Below are positions 35,644-48,456 of a stretch of DNA of 64,000 bases, one piece after another. The stretch's first letter is position 1. Every line of letters starts with the position of its first letter. The stretch spans positions 1 through 64,000 of the forward strand of contig NZ_RKQN01000007.1 of the NCBI RefSeq assembly GCF_003814555.1, in the 5' to 3' direction. Source of the stretch: Vulcaniibacterium tengchongense. GTDB taxonomy: Bacteria > Pseudomonadota > Gammaproteobacteria > Xanthomonadales > Xanthomonadaceae. Both the position numbers and the translations under genes were made by a program. The notes beneath the pieces are model-generated. The model was not told the origin of the DNA and searched no databases. It saw only the letters and a program-made list of their open reading frames with translations.

Positions 35644-36606
35644 TCAGCGCTCCGAAGGCCCGGTGTCGTCGTAGCCGCCGCGCTCGAACAGCGCCGGCTT
35701 GATCAGTTCGACGAACGCGCGCGCCTGCGGCGACAGGTACTTGCCCTTGCGCACCACCACGCCGTAGGTGCGCGAGGGGAAGTAGCGCGCCAGCGAGCGC
35801 GCCGCGAGCCGTTCGCGGTCGGCGTCGGTCAGGCAGATCGCGGTGACGATGCTGATGCCCAGGCCCATCGCCACGTACTGCTTGATCACTTCCCAGCCGC
35901 CGACCTCCAGCGCCACCGTGTACGGCACCCGGTTCTGCTGGAACACCAGGTCGATCAGCCGGTAGGTGGTGAGCCGCTGCGGCGGCAGGATCAGGCCGTA
36001 CGGGGAGAGGTCCTGCAGCGCGATCTCCGGCTTGTCCGCCAGCGGGTGCCGGCGCGGGGTGATCAGCATCGGCTCGAACCGGTACACCGGCTCGTAGCTG
36101 AGGTCGGCCGGCACGTCCAGCATCGAGCCCACCGCCAGGTCGACCGCGTCCGAGCGCAGCAGGTCCAGCCCGCCGGCGCCGGTGACGTTGTGCAGGCTCA
36201 GGCGCACGTCCGGGTGCGCGGCGCGGAACGCTTCGACGATCTTCGGCAGCAGGTAGAGGATGGTCGAGCTGCCCGCGGCCACGTTCAGTTCGCCGGCATC
36301 GAGGCCGCGGATGCGCTCGCGGAACGCCGCGTCCAGCCCGTCCAGGCCCTCGACCAGCGGCCGCGCCAGCTCGTACAGCGCCTCGCCCTCGCGGGTCAGG
36401 GCCAGGCGCCGGCCGCTGCGCTCGAGCAGCCGCACGCCCATCTCCCGCTCCAGCGCCTGCAGCTGCAGCGTGACCGCCGGCTGGCTGAGGAACAGCGCCT
36501 CGGCCGCGCGCGAGATCGACCCCAGCCGCGCGGTCTGGCAGAAGGCGCGCAACGGCTTGAGGCGGTCGCCCTTGTAGGCGAAGCGCGGGCGGGAGGGCGC
36601 AGCCAC
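35644..36606 (-). CDS. LysR-type regulator, likely controls the glyoxylate-shunt genes
   Basis: A 320-aa LTTR. The N-terminal winged helix-turn-helix (LRAFCQTARLGSISRAAEAL, then LSQPAVTLQLQALEREMG) is followed by a two-lobed effector domain (AAGSSTILYLLPKIV to KPALFERG). The length and the CysB/Cbl-like long form are normal. It is transcribed divergently from aceB-aceA with a 115-bp spacer carrying a perfect dyad, the classic arrangement for an LTTR acting on its neighbour. The effector molecule is unknown; acetyl-CoA or glyoxylate derivatives are possible. Confidence 0.9.
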   Translation of the reverse strand: MAAPSRPRFAYKGDRLKPLRAFCQTARLGSISRAAEALFLSQPAVTLQLQALEREMGVRLLERSGRRLALTREGEALYELARPLVEGLDGLDAAFRERIRGLDAGELNVAAGSSTILYLLPKIVEAFRAAHPDVRLSLHNVTGAGGLDLLRSDAVDLAVGSMLDVPADLSYEPVYRFEPMLITPRRHPLADKPEIALQDLSPYGLILPPQRLTTYRLIDLVFQQNRVPYTVALEVGGWEVIKQYVAMGLGISIVTAICLTDADRERLAARSLARYFPSRTYGVVVRKGKYLSPQARAFVELIKPALFERGGYDDTGPSER

Positions 36607-36626
36607 CGGTTTCCCTGGGCAAGTAT

Positions 36627-36644
36627 TAGGTAATCAAATACCTA
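36627..36644. promoter_or_regulatory. candidate LysR operator between the regulator and aceB
   Basis: TAGGTA-ATCAAA-TACCTA: perfect 6-bp inverted arms around a 6-bp AT-rich centre, in an AT-rich island of an otherwise very GC-rich genome. A second smaller dyad, TTGA-TTG-TCAA, follows at about 36658-36668. It lies 21 bp from the regulator start and 78 bp from the aceB start, well placed for autoregulation and activation. Confidence 0.6.
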
Positions 36645-36721
36645 GCATTGAAAAATCTTGATTGTCAAATAACACACCCGGGCGCATGGTGAGGCTCCCC
36701 ACGATCGAGAGGAGTCCGAGC

Positions 36722-38341
<1,620 letters not shown>

Positions 38342-38394
38342 GCCGTTCCCGCCGCCCGTTCCTTCCCCTCGTTTTCAGCAACGGAGCAACCGCC

Positions 38395-39696
<1,302 letters not shown>

Positions 39697-39872
39697 CGCC
39701 CACGGTCCGGCCGCCCGCCGCGGCCCGGACCGTCGCCGTTCCGCCTCGGCGCGCCGGGGCGGGACCGCCCGGCGCATGTCACCGGTGGCCAGCGCGCGTG
39801 ATGACCGTGTCGGCATGGCCGCGCCGGGCCCGGTGCTATCCTCGCCTCGCCACGGATCGGGGGTCGTGGAAA

Positions 39873-40925
39873 ATGAGCCATGACGCTGCGCTGTCGCTCG
39901 CGACGGGCCAGCCCTTCATCGTCAGCAAGTTCAGCCCGGCGCCGGCGGACGTGGCGACGGCGCTGCTCACCGAGGCCGAATACGCGCTGTTCGCCGAATT
40001 CGGCCGGCCGCGCCGGGTCGAAGCCGGGCAGGTGCTGTTCCGCCGCGCCGAACTCGGCGCGACGATGTTCGTGGTCGCCCGCGGCCAAGTCGACCTGGAC
40101 TTCGGCGGCGACCTCGCCGGCAAGCGCCTGGGGCCTTACGAGTACTTCGGCGAACTCGGCCTGCTGGTCGGCGACCACATGCGCAGCGCCGACGCGGTCG
40201 CGGTCGGCGACGGCTTGCTGGTCGAGTTGCGCCACGAGGAGTTCCAACGCCTGGTCGACCGCGACCCGGCGCTGGTCTCGCAGTTCCTGCGCCGCGCGAT
40301 CCTGCGCGTGGTGGTCAACGAGCAGAGCCTGATCCGCCGCCTGCGCCGCCGCAACGAGGAGCTGCAGTCGGCGCTCGACAGCCTGTACGCGGCGACCCAC
40401 CGGCTGAACCGCACCGAGGAGCTGATCCGCACCGACGAGCTCACCGGCCTGTACAACCGCCGCGGCCTGTTGCTGCACCTGCAGGAGCGGCGGAGCCTCG
40501 GCCTGCGCGACCGGCTCGGCCTGCTGCTGGTCGACTGCGACCGCTTCAAGCGCGTCAACGACGAGCACGGCCACGTGGTCGGCGACCGCGTGCTGCAGGG
40601 CGTGGCGAGCATCCTGCGCTCGGTCGCCGGCCCGGAGGACCTGCCGTGCCGGCTCGGCGGCGACGAGTTCTGCCTGCTGGTCGCGGCCGGCACCCGCGAG
40701 GAGGTGCTGCGCCTGGGCGAGTTCGTGGTCGGCACCGCGCGCAGCCTGCTCGAGATGGCGCACGCGCCGCCGCTGATGTGCCCGCTCAGCGTCGGCGCCT
40801 GCGTGGTCGGCCCGGACGGCGAGTGGAGCGACTGGTACGCCTGCGCCGACGTCGCCCTGTACCAGGCCAAGCGGGCCGGCGGCGGCACCGTGCGCTGGCG
40901 CGATCCGGAGGGCGACCCGCGCTGA
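39873..40925 (+). CDS. diguanylate cyclase with N-terminal cyclic-nucleotide-binding domain
   Basis: A 350-aa signalling protein. Residues ~20-140 form a CRP-type cNMP-binding/cupin domain (FRRAELGATMFVVARGQVDL, then GPYEYFGELGLLVGDHMRSA). A helical signalling linker (~150-185) leads to a GGDEF domain (RTDELTGLYNRRGL; active site GGDEF in CRLGGDEFCLL). The position five residues before GGDEF lacks the RxxD inhibitory site, so product feedback may be absent. No transmembrane segment. It should couple a cytosolic nucleotide or similar ligand to cyclic-di-GMP synthesis. A TATCCT box at 39837 may be its -10 element. Confidence 0.9.
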   Translation: MSHDAALSLATGQPFIVSKFSPAPADVATALLTEAEYALFAEFGRPRRVEAGQVLFRRAELGATMFVVARGQVDLDFGGDLAGKRLGPYEYFGELGLLVGDHMRSADAVAVGDGLLVELRHEEFQRLVDRDPALVSQFLRRAILRVVVNEQSLIRRLRRRNEELQSALDSLYAATHRLNRTEELIRTDELTGLYNRRGLLLHLQERRSLGLRDRLGLLLVDCDRFKRVNDEHGHVVGDRVLQGVASILRSVAGPEDLPCRLGGDEFCLLVAAGTREEVLRLGEFVVGTARSLLEMAHAPPLMCPLSVGACVVGPDGEWSDWYACADVALYQAKRAGGGTVRWRDPEGDPR

Positions 40926-41112
40926 GCGCCGGCTGCGGCGTCGGCGGGCGACCGGGGCGCCCCGCGCCCGCGTGCGGGGATGTCGGCGACGCGAACCGGT
41001 TGCGGGGCCGGCAAGCGGTGTCCCCATGCGATCCGCATCCCTCCGCGTCACCGCGGGAGCCTCGGTGCGGGCGCGGGCGCCATCGAGACCCGCGACGCGG
41101 AGCGGGCGCGCA

Positions 41113-42624
41113 TCAGGCCGCTTGCGCCTGCGCGCCGCGGTCCACGCGGCGATAGCCGATCGCCTCGGTCAGGTGCGCGGTGTGGATCTGCGCTTCGTCG
41201 GCGAGGTCGGCGATGGTGCGGGCCACGCGCAGGATGCGGTGCAGCGAGCGCGCGGACAGCTGCAGCGCGTCGACCGCGCGCTCGAGCAGCGCCTGGTCGG
41301 CGGGCGCGAGGCGGCAGTGGGACTGCGTCTGCGCCTGGTCGAGCCGGGCATTGAGGCAGCCGGCGCGGGCGAGCTGGCGTTCGCGCGCGCGCGCCACGCG
41401 TTCGCGCACCTGCGCGCTGCTCTCGCCCGGCGGCGCCTCCGGGCGCAGCTGCGCCGGCGGCAGGCGCGGCACCTCGACGTGCAGGTCGATGCGGTCCAGC
41501 AGCGGGCCGGACACGCGCGCGCGGTAGCGGCGGATCGTGTCCGGGCTGCAATGGCAGCGGGCGCTGGCGTCGCCGGCCCAGCCGCAGGGGCAGGGATTCA
41601 TCGCCGCGACCAGCTGGAAGCGCGCCGGGAACTCGGCGCTGCGCGCCGCGCGCGAGACCGTGACCACGCCCGATTCGAGCGGCTCGCGCAGCACTTCCAG
41701 CGCGCGCCGGTCCCACTCGGGCAGTTCGTCCAGGAACAGCACGCCGTGGTGGGCGAGCGAGATCTCGCCGGGCCGCGGCAGCGCGCCGCCGCCGACCAGC
41801 GCGATCGCGCTGGCGGTGTGGTGCGGGGCGCGGAACGGGCGCTCGCGCCAGCGCGCCGGGTCCAGGCCGCGGCCGCTGACCGAGGCGATCGCCGCGGTCT
41901 CCAGCGCCTCCGCTTCGCTGGCGTCGGGCAGCAGCCCGGGCAGGCGCGAGGCGAGCAGGGTCTTGCCGCAGCCGGGCGGGCCGACCAGCAGCAGGTGGTG
42001 GCCGCCGGCCGCGGCGATCTCGAGCGCGCGGCGCGCCTGCGCCTGGCCGCGCACGTCGGCGAGGTCCGGCCCGGCGCCCGGCCGCGCGGGCGGCGCCTCC
42101 GCCGGCGGCAGCCGCTTGCGCCCGTCCAGCAGCGCGCAGACCTCGAGCAGGGTGCGCGCGGTCAGCGCCTCGCCGCGGGCGAGCGCGGCCTCGGCGCCGT
42201 TGCCGGCCGGCACCACCAGGCCGCGCCCGGCCTCCGCCGCGGCCAGCGCGGCCGGCAGCACGCCGTCGACCGCGCGCAGCTCGCCGGTCAGCGCCAGCTC
42301 GCCGAGGAACTCGTAGCGGCCCAGCGGTTCCAGCGGGATCTGCCCGCTGGCGGCGAGCACGCCGAGCGCGATCGGCAGGTCGAAGCGGCCGCCGTCCTTG
42401 GGCAGGTCGGCCGGGGCGAGGTTGACGGTGATCCGCCGCGCCGGGAATTCGAACTGCGCGCATTGGATCGCCGCGCGCACCCGGTCCTTGGCCTCGCGCA
42501 CCGCGGCCTCGGGCAGGCCGACGATCGACATCGACGGCAGCCCGCCGCCGAGGTGCACCTCGACCCGCACCGCGGGCGCGCGCACGCCCGTCCGCGCACG
42601 GCTGTGCACGAGCGCCAGGTTCAT
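41113..42624 (-). CDS. comM: ComM/YifB Mg-chelatase-like AAA+ ATPase
   Basis: A 503-aa AAA+ helicase-type ATPase that promotes branch migration of DNA taken up by transformation. It has an N-terminal S5/Lon-like fold (VEVHLGGGLPSMSIVGLPEA), Walker A GPPGCGKTLLASRLP (~219-233), Walker B GVLFLDELPEW, a four-cysteine zinc site region starting NPCPCGWAGD (with a following ARCHCSP) and a C-terminal Mg-chelatase domain. Intact. It follows ubiK by 12 bp on the same strand; ubiK-comM pairing is common in related genomes. Confidence 0.95.
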   Translation of the reverse strand: MNLALVHSRARTGVRAPAVRVEVHLGGGLPSMSIVGLPEAAVREAKDRVRAAIQCAQFEFPARRITVNLAPADLPKDGGRFDLPIALGVLAASGQIPLEPLGRYEFLGELALTGELRAVDGVLPAALAAAEAGRGLVVPAGNGAEAALARGEALTARTLLEVCALLDGRKRLPPAEAPPARPGAGPDLADVRGQAQARRALEIAAAGGHHLLLVGPPGCGKTLLASRLPGLLPDASEAEALETAAIASVSGRGLDPARWRERPFRAPHHTASAIALVGGGALPRPGEISLAHHGVLFLDELPEWDRRALEVLREPLESGVVTVSRAARSAEFPARFQLVAAMNPCPCGWAGDASARCHCSPDTIRRYRARVSGPLLDRIDLHVEVPRLPPAQLRPEAPPGESSAQVRERVARARERQLARAGCLNARLDQAQTQSHCRLAPADQALLERAVDALQLSARSLHRILRVARTIADLADEAQIHTAHLTEAIGYRRVDRGAQAQAA

Positions 42625-42636
42625 GGCCGCGGCGGG

Positions 42637-43424
<788 letters not shown>

Positions 43425-43435
43425 GCGGCGCCGCT

Positions 43436-44086
43436 TCAGGCCTTCAGCCGGCGGTAGTGGCGCTGCCAGAACGAGCGCACCGAGCGCACCCAGCGCGGGC
43501 GCGCCAGCAGCGCCGCCTCGCGCGGGCTCGGCGGCTCGCCGGTCAGGCGCTGCTGCATCTTCAGCACGTTGGCCATGTCGCTGCGGCGCAGCTCGCGCAC
43601 CGGCGGCAGCCGGCGCAGCCAGCGCGGCGTGCGCAGCGCCGAGGCGAAGTCGATCAGCACCGGCGTGGTGCCACACACCAGCACGTTGGCCGGATGCAGG
43701 TCGTTGTGGGTGATGCCGGCCGCGTGCAACGCCGCGACCGCGCCGCGCAGCTGCTGGAACACGGCCGAACCGGTCTCGAGCGCGGCCTCGCCCAGCGGCA
43801 CGCCGGGCACGAACTCGATGCCCAGGGCGAGCCCGAAGGTGCCCAGCAGCGCGGGCGCGTGGCGCCAGCCGCGCAGCCGGCGCAGCACCCGCGCCTCGCG
43901 CCGCACCAGCAGCCGCGCGAACGGCGACAGCGGCGTGCGCCGATAGCGGCCGTAATCCTTGATCACCGCGGGACGGCCGCGGAGGTGGGTCAGGTAGACG
44001 TCGGGTTCGAGCAGGCGTTCGCCGCGCTTGAGCAGGCGGGTGGGCCGGGGATGCTCACGCTCGCCCGACGGGAGCGTCGTATCCAT
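43436..44086 (-). CDS. lipopolysaccharide-kinase-like (Kdo/Rio-type) protein kinase
   Basis: A 216-aa kinase-fold protein. Seen: an ATP-lysine candidate in RPAVIKDYG, the catalytic loop ITHNDLHPANVL (HxDxxxxN) and the metal motif LIDFASA. The small size and HNDLHPANV loop resemble the KdkA/WaaP and RIO-like kinases that phosphorylate lipopolysaccharide core sugars in Xanthomonadaceae; a protein target is also possible. No transmembrane helix. It is convergent with the PII gene (11 bp apart) and downstream of speE on the same strand. Confidence 0.8.
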   Translation of the reverse strand: MDTTLPSGEREHPRPTRLLKRGERLLEPDVYLTHLRGRPAVIKDYGRYRRTPLSPFARLLVRREARVLRRLRGWRHAPALLGTFGLALGIEFVPGVPLGEAALETGSAVFQQLRGAVAALHAAGITHNDLHPANVLVCGTTPVLIDFASALRTPRWLRRLPPVRELRRSDMANVLKMQQRLTGEPPSPREAALLARPRWVRSVRSFWQRHYRRLKA

Positions 44087-44245
44087 GAGCGATGCGGGCG
44101 GCGCGATGCCGCCCGGCGGGCTGTGGGGGCGCCAAGGTTAGTTTGTTGACGAAACGGCAGCGCGGCGTTGAATGGAACGCTGCTTTCCCGTTCGTCACAC
44201 GCGTGCCACATCTCCGCCGGCGCCGAGGTGCCGGCGGAGGCGCGC

Positions 44246-45094
44246 TCAGCCGGCCAGCGCGTCGGCGACGAACGGCGGCAGGACCTGCGCGCCCTTGTGG
44301 ACGTCGGCGCTGTAGTAGCGGGTCTCGAACGCCTTGGCGCGCGCATCGGCCTCGCGGAACGCGAAGCCGCCGGCCTTGCGCGCCAGGGTGCAGCTCCACC
44401 AGCCGGTGGGATAGCACGGCTGCGGGAACGGCAGGGTCTGGAACTCGGCGAAGCCGGCCTTGGCCATCTCCGCGCGCATCGCCTTGATCAGGTCGAGCAG
44501 CATCAGCGGCGACTCGGACTGCTGGACGAGGATGCCGTCGTCCTTCAGCGCGCGGAAGCAGCTCTCGTAGAAGGCGCGGTTGAACAGCCCCTCGGCCGGG
44601 CCGACCGGGTCGGTGGAATCGACGATGACCACGTCGACGCTGCCGGCCGGGCAGTGCTTCATGTACGCCACGCCGTCGTCGAACAGCAGCTCGGCGCGCG
44701 GGTCGCCGTTGGACTCGCACAGCTCCGGGAACCACTTCTCGGCCATGCGCGTGACCTGCTCGTCGATGTCGCACTGGGTCGCGCTGGCCACGCCCTCGTG
44801 CTTGAGCACCTCGCGCAGGGTGCCGCAGTCGCCGCCGCCGATGATCACCACGCGCTTCGGGTCCGGGTGGGTGAACAGCGCCGGGTGCGACATCATCTCG
44901 TGGTAGAGGAAGTTGTCGCGCGCGGTCAGCATCATCGCGCCGTCGATCAGCATCAGGTTGCCCCAGTCGGTGCTCTCGAAGATCTCGATCCTCTGGAACG
45001 GCGACTGCACCTCGTCGAGCTTGCGCACGATGCGGTAGCCGATGGCGGAGCCGGTCGGGTCGAAGTTCTCGTAATGCCAGGTGGGGGTGCTCAT
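44246..45094 (-). CDS. speE: polyamine aminopropyltransferase (spermidine synthase)
   Basis: A 282-aa spermidine synthase that transfers aminopropyl from decarboxylated SAM to putrescine. Seen: YHEMMSHPALFTHPDPKRV, glycine motif GGGDCGTLREVLKH (~90-103), DIDEQV, and the catalytic DSTDPVGPAEGLF (~158-170). Length and motifs are normal. Transcribed divergently from speA, the other polyamine gene, with ~300 bp between. A minus-strand TACAAT box lies ~70 bp upstream. Confidence 0.95.
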   Translation of the reverse strand: MSTPTWHYENFDPTGSAIGYRIVRKLDEVQSPFQRIEIFESTDWGNLMLIDGAMMLTARDNFLYHEMMSHPALFTHPDPKRVVIIGGGDCGTLREVLKHEGVASATQCDIDEQVTRMAEKWFPELCESNGDPRAELLFDDGVAYMKHCPAGSVDVVIVDSTDPVGPAEGLFNRAFYESCFRALKDDGILVQQSESPLMLLDLIKAMRAEMAKAGFAEFQTLPFPQPCYPTGWWSCTLARKAGGFAFREADARAKAFETRYYSADVHKGAQVLPPFVADALAG

Positions 45095-45163
45095 GCCGAA
45101 GGCTCCGTCCGGTAGCGTGGGGCGGGAGCGCCGGCGCGCGGGGCGGCGGCGCGAAGGGCCGGC

Positions 45164-45169
45164 ATTGTA
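45164..45169 (-). promoter_or_regulatory. TACAAT -10 box of speE (minus strand)
   Basis: Reads TACAAT on the minus strand, giving a leader of about 63 nt to the speE ATG at 45094. Confidence 0.45.
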
Positions 45170-45209
45170 GCGGAGCGGCGATGACGCCCGCCGCCGCGGC
45201 GCTCCGCAA

Positions 45210-45230
45210 GGGCGGGCGATCCGCCCGCCC
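45210..45230. repeat. GC palindrome in the speE-speA spacer
   Basis: GGGCGGG-CGATCCG-CCCGCCC, a 7-bp inverted repeat around a 7-nt centre. It sits between the divergent promoters; it could be a REP-like element or a regulatory hairpin. Nothing else is evident in the 297-bp spacer. Confidence 0.45.
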
Positions 45231-45352
45231 CACGGCGTCCCAGCCGCAACGCATTGGCCACCACCGACACCGCCTGGGCGCGACGGCGCGAGCGCCCCGG
45301 CCCGCGCATCGCCGCCGCGGCGCCATGCACGGCCCGGCGGGACCGCTGCCTG

Positions 45353-45358
45353 TAGAAT
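45353..45358 (+). promoter_or_regulatory. TAGAAT -10 box of speA
   Basis: TAGAAT 33 bp before the ATG at 45392; predicted leader ~27 nt. Confidence 0.45.
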
Positions 45359-45391
45359 GCGCGTCCCCCGTTTCCCCGCCGGTATGCGCCG

Positions 45392-47302
45392 ATGCCCGAC
45401 TGGTCGCTCGATCAGGCCCGCAAGACCTATTCGATCCCGCACTGGTCGGAGGGCTATTACGACGTCGACGCGGCGGGGCGCATCGTGGTGCGCCCGCGCG
45501 GCGCCGGCGGCCCCGCCGTGGCGCTGGCCGAGGTGGTCGACCGCGCCCGCGCGCAGGGCGCCAAGCTGCCGCTGCTGGTGCGCTTCCCCGACATCCTCGG
45601 CGACCGCCTGCGCAAGCTGCAGGCGGCGTTCGTCGAGGCGCAGGCCGAATGGGACTACGCCGGCGGCTACACCGCGGTGTATCCGATCAAGGTGAACCAG
45701 CACGCCGGCGTCGCCGGCACGCTGGCGGCGCTCGGCGCCGGCCCGGCCCGCGGCCGCGAACCCGGCTTCGGCCTGGAGGCCGGCAGCAAGCCGGAGCTGA
45801 TGGCGGTGCTGGCGCTGTCGCGCCCGGGCGGGCTGATCGTCTGTAACGGCTACAAGGACCGCGAGTACATCCGCCTGGCGCTGATCGGCCGCAAGCTCGG
45901 GCTGGAGACCTTCATCGTGGTCGAGAAGCCCTCCGAACTGCCGCTGGTGCTGGAGGAGGCCAAGGCGCTGGGCGTGCAGCCCGGCCTGGGCGTGCGCATG
46001 CGCCTGGCCAGCCTCGGCGCGGGCAAGTGGCAGAACAGCGGCGGCGACAAGGCCAAGTTCGGCCTCTCGCCGCGCCAGCTGCTGGACCTGTGGAAGGCGC
46101 TGCGCGAGGCCGGCATGACCGACTGCCTGCAGCTGCTGCATTTCCACATGGGCAGCCAGATCTCGAACGTGCGCGACATCGCCAACGGCATGCGCGAGGC
46201 CACCCGCTACTTCGTCGAGCTGTCCAAGCTCGGCGCGCGCGTGCGCTACATGGACGTCGGCGGCGGCCTGGGCGTCGACTACGAAGGCACCCGCTCGCGC
46301 AGCTACTGCTCGATCAACTACGGCGTGCGCCAGTACGCCAGCAACATCGTCCAGCCGCTGGCCGAGGCCTGCGCCGGACACGGCTTGGCGCCGCCGCGCA
46401 TCGTCACCGAATGCGGGCGGGCGATGACCGCCCACCACGCGGTGCTGGTGGCGAACGTGTCCGAGGTCGAGACCGCGCCGGAAGGCCGCATCCCGGAGCC
46501 GCACGACGACGAGCCGGCGGTGATCCGCCACCTGCGCGAGATCCACGGCGAGCTGGACCGGCGCCCGGCGGTGGAGCTGTTCCACGAGGCCCAGCACCAC
46601 CACAGCGAAGGCCTGTCGCTGTACGCGCTGGGCCAGATCGACCTGGTCCACCGCGCGCGCATCGACGACCTGTTCTACGCCATCGCCCACGCGGTGCGCG
46701 CGCGGCTGACCTACGACGAGAAGAGCCACCGCGATCTGCTCGACGAGCTCAACGAACGCCTGGTCGACAAGTACTTCGTCAACTTCAGCGTGTTCGAGTC
46801 GATGCCGGACGTGTGGGCGATCGACCAGGTGTTCCCGATCGCGCCGATCGAGCGCCTGCACGAGCGCCCGGCGCGGCGCGGAGTGATCGCCGACCTGACC
46901 TGCGATTCCGACGGCAAGGTCGACACCTACGTCGAGAGCGAGGACCTGGACAGCTCGCTGCCGCTGCATGCGCCGGTTCCCGGCGAGAGCTACCGCCTCG
47001 GCTTCTTCCTGGTCGGCGCCTACCAGGAGATCCTCGGCGACATCCACAACCTGTTCGGCGACACCGATGCGGTCGCGGCGCGGCTCGACGGCGACGGCTT
47101 CGTGCTCGCCCAGCAGCGCCGCGGCGACACCACCGACGTGATGCTCGATTACGTCGGCTACCGGGTCGACGAGCTGCGCGCGGCCTACCGCGCCAAGGTC
47201 GAGGCCGCCGGCCTGCCGGCCGACGAAGCCGCGCGCCTGAACGCGGCGCTGGAGGCGGGCCTGACCGGCTACACCTACCTCGACGACGCGCCGCTGGCGT
47301 GA
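45392..47302 (+). CDS. speA: biosynthetic arginine decarboxylase
   Basis: A 636-aa PLP enzyme of the alanine-racemase-like fold, converting arginine to agmatine. Seen: the PLP lysine in YPIKVNQH (~102-109), LLHFHMGSQISN (~251-262), a glycine run MDVGGGLGVDYEGTRS and the C-terminal active-site region CDSDGKVDTYV. Size matches E. coli SpeA (658 aa), without an obvious signal peptide. Agmatine feeds putrescine and then SpeE. No agmatinase gene is visible nearby. The YciI-like gene follows 16 bp later. Confidence 0.95.
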   Translation: MPDWSLDQARKTYSIPHWSEGYYDVDAAGRIVVRPRGAGGPAVALAEVVDRARAQGAKLPLLVRFPDILGDRLRKLQAAFVEAQAEWDYAGGYTAVYPIKVNQHAGVAGTLAALGAGPARGREPGFGLEAGSKPELMAVLALSRPGGLIVCNGYKDREYIRLALIGRKLGLETFIVVEKPSELPLVLEEAKALGVQPGLGVRMRLASLGAGKWQNSGGDKAKFGLSPRQLLDLWKALREAGMTDCLQLLHFHMGSQISNVRDIANGMREATRYFVELSKLGARVRYMDVGGGLGVDYEGTRSRSYCSINYGVRQYASNIVQPLAEACAGHGLAPPRIVTECGRAMTAHHAVLVANVSEVETAPEGRIPEPHDDEPAVIRHLREIHGELDRRPAVELFHEAQHHHSEGLSLYALGQIDLVHRARIDDLFYAIAHAVRARLTYDEKSHRDLLDELNERLVDKYFVNFSVFESMPDVWAIDQVFPIAPIERLHERPARRGVIADLTCDSDGKVDTYVESEDLDSSLPLHAPVPGESYRLGFFLVGAYQEILGDIHNLFGDTDAVAARLDGDGFVLAQQRRGDTTDVMLDYVGYRVDELRAAYRAKVEAAGLPADEAARLNAALEAGLTGYTYLDDAPLA

Positions 47303-47318
47303 GCGGGGACCGGCGCGC

Positions 47319-47570
47319 GTGAAACGCTATCTGGTGCTGACGCTGCGCACGCCGCAGTTCGACCCGGCGGCGATCGGGCCGCACTACGCCCACCTCGAGC
47401 GGCTGCGCGCGCAGGGCCGGCTGGAGCTGGCGGGCCCGTTCTCCGACAAGAGCGGCGGCGCCTACGTGATCCGCGCCGCCAGCCTGGAGGAGGCGCGCGC
47501 GCTGGCGCACGACGATCCGTTGCACAGCCGCGGCGCGTCGCAGGTCAGCGTGTACGAGTGGGACGCCTGA
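47319..47570 (+). CDS. YciI-family protein
   Basis: An 83-aa ferredoxin-like dimeric alpha/beta-barrel protein (KRYLVLTLRTPQFD, then GPFSDKSGGAYVIRA) with the conserved His/Asp pair (HYAHLERL; AHDDPL) typical of YciI. The role is unknown; relatives include small hydrolases or dehydrochlorinase-like proteins. GTG start at 47319, 16 bp after speA, so probably in the speA operon. Confidence 0.85.
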   Translation: MKRYLVLTLRTPQFDPAAIGPHYAHLERLRAQGRLELAGPFSDKSGGAYVIRAASLEEARALAHDDPLHSRGASQVSVYEWDA

Positions 47571-47601
47571 TCGTTCGCAATCCAACCAAGCGGAAGACGA
47601 A

Positions 47602-48456
47602 ATGAAAGTAGGGTTCATAGGCCTCGGCGCGATGGGCGCGCCGATGGCGCGCCACCTGCACGGCGCGGGTTTGCTGACCGCGGTCGGCAACCGCACCCAG
47701 GCCAAGGCCGATGCGCTGGCGGCGGAGCTGGGCGTGCGCGCGGCGCGCTCGGCGGCGAACTTCGCCGATTGCGACGTGGTCGCGCTGTGCGTGTCGCTGG
47801 ACGCGGACGTGCTGGAGAACGTGGCCGCGCTGGCCGAGGTGCTCAGGCCGGGCGCGGTGGTGGTCGACCACTCGACCGTGGCTGTGGAGACCGCGCGCCG
47901 CTGCAGGGCGCTGCTGGCCGCGCACGACATCGCCTTCCTCGACGCGCCGGTGTCCGGCGGTGTGGAGGGCGCGCGCAACGGCAAGCTGTCGGTGATGGCC
48001 GGCGGCGACGCCGCGGCGCTGGAGAAGGCGCGCCCGGCGATCGAGTGCTACGCCGCGCGCATCGCCCACATGGGCGACACCGGCGCCGGCCAGGCGACCA
48101 AGGCGGTGAACCAGGTGCTGGTGGCCGGCATCAACGAGGCGGTGTGCGAGGGCCTGGCGCTGGCCGAGAAGCTCGGCCTCGACCCGCAGCGGCTGCTGCC
48201 GACGCTGATGGCCGGCGCCGCCGGCAACTGGTTCCTCGACAAGCGCGGCGCGACCATGCTGCGCGACGAGTTCGCGCCCGGCTTCAAGTGCGCGCACATG
48301 CTCAAGGACCTGCGCATCGTGCACAACATCGCCCAGGCCAGCGGCGCGCGCGCGCGCGTCGCCGAGCTGGCGCTGGCCGACTACGCCGAACTGATCGAAC
48401 GCGGCCTCGGCGAGGCGGATACGTCGGCGCTGATCGTGCTCAAGCGCGGCGGTTGA
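47602..48456 (+). CDS. beta-hydroxyacid dehydrogenase family NAD(P)-dependent oxidoreductase
   Basis: A 284-aa 3-hydroxyisobutyrate/6-phosphogluconate-type dehydrogenase. N-terminal Rossmann motif GFIGLGAMGAPMARHL (~4-19), substrate motif DAPVSGGVEGARNG (~114-127) and the catalytic lysine in GQATKAVNQV (Lys ~166). It probably reduces a small aldehyde or 2-hydroxy acid such as glyoxylate, tartronate or succinic semialdehyde; the exact substrate is not readable. It is 31 bp after the YciI gene and likely part of the speA transcript. Confidence 0.88.
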   Translation: MKVGFIGLGAMGAPMARHLHGAGLLTAVGNRTQAKADALAAELGVRAARSAANFADCDVVALCVSLDADVLENVAALAEVLRPGAVVVDHSTVAVETARRCRALLAAHDIAFLDAPVSGGVEGARNGKLSVMAGGDAAALEKARPAIECYAARIAHMGDTGAGQATKAVNQVLVAGINEAVCEGLALAEKLGLDPQRLLPTLMAGAAGNWFLDKRGATMLRDEFAPGFKCAHMLKDLRIVHNIAQASGARARVAELALADYAELIERGLGEADTSALIVLKRGG

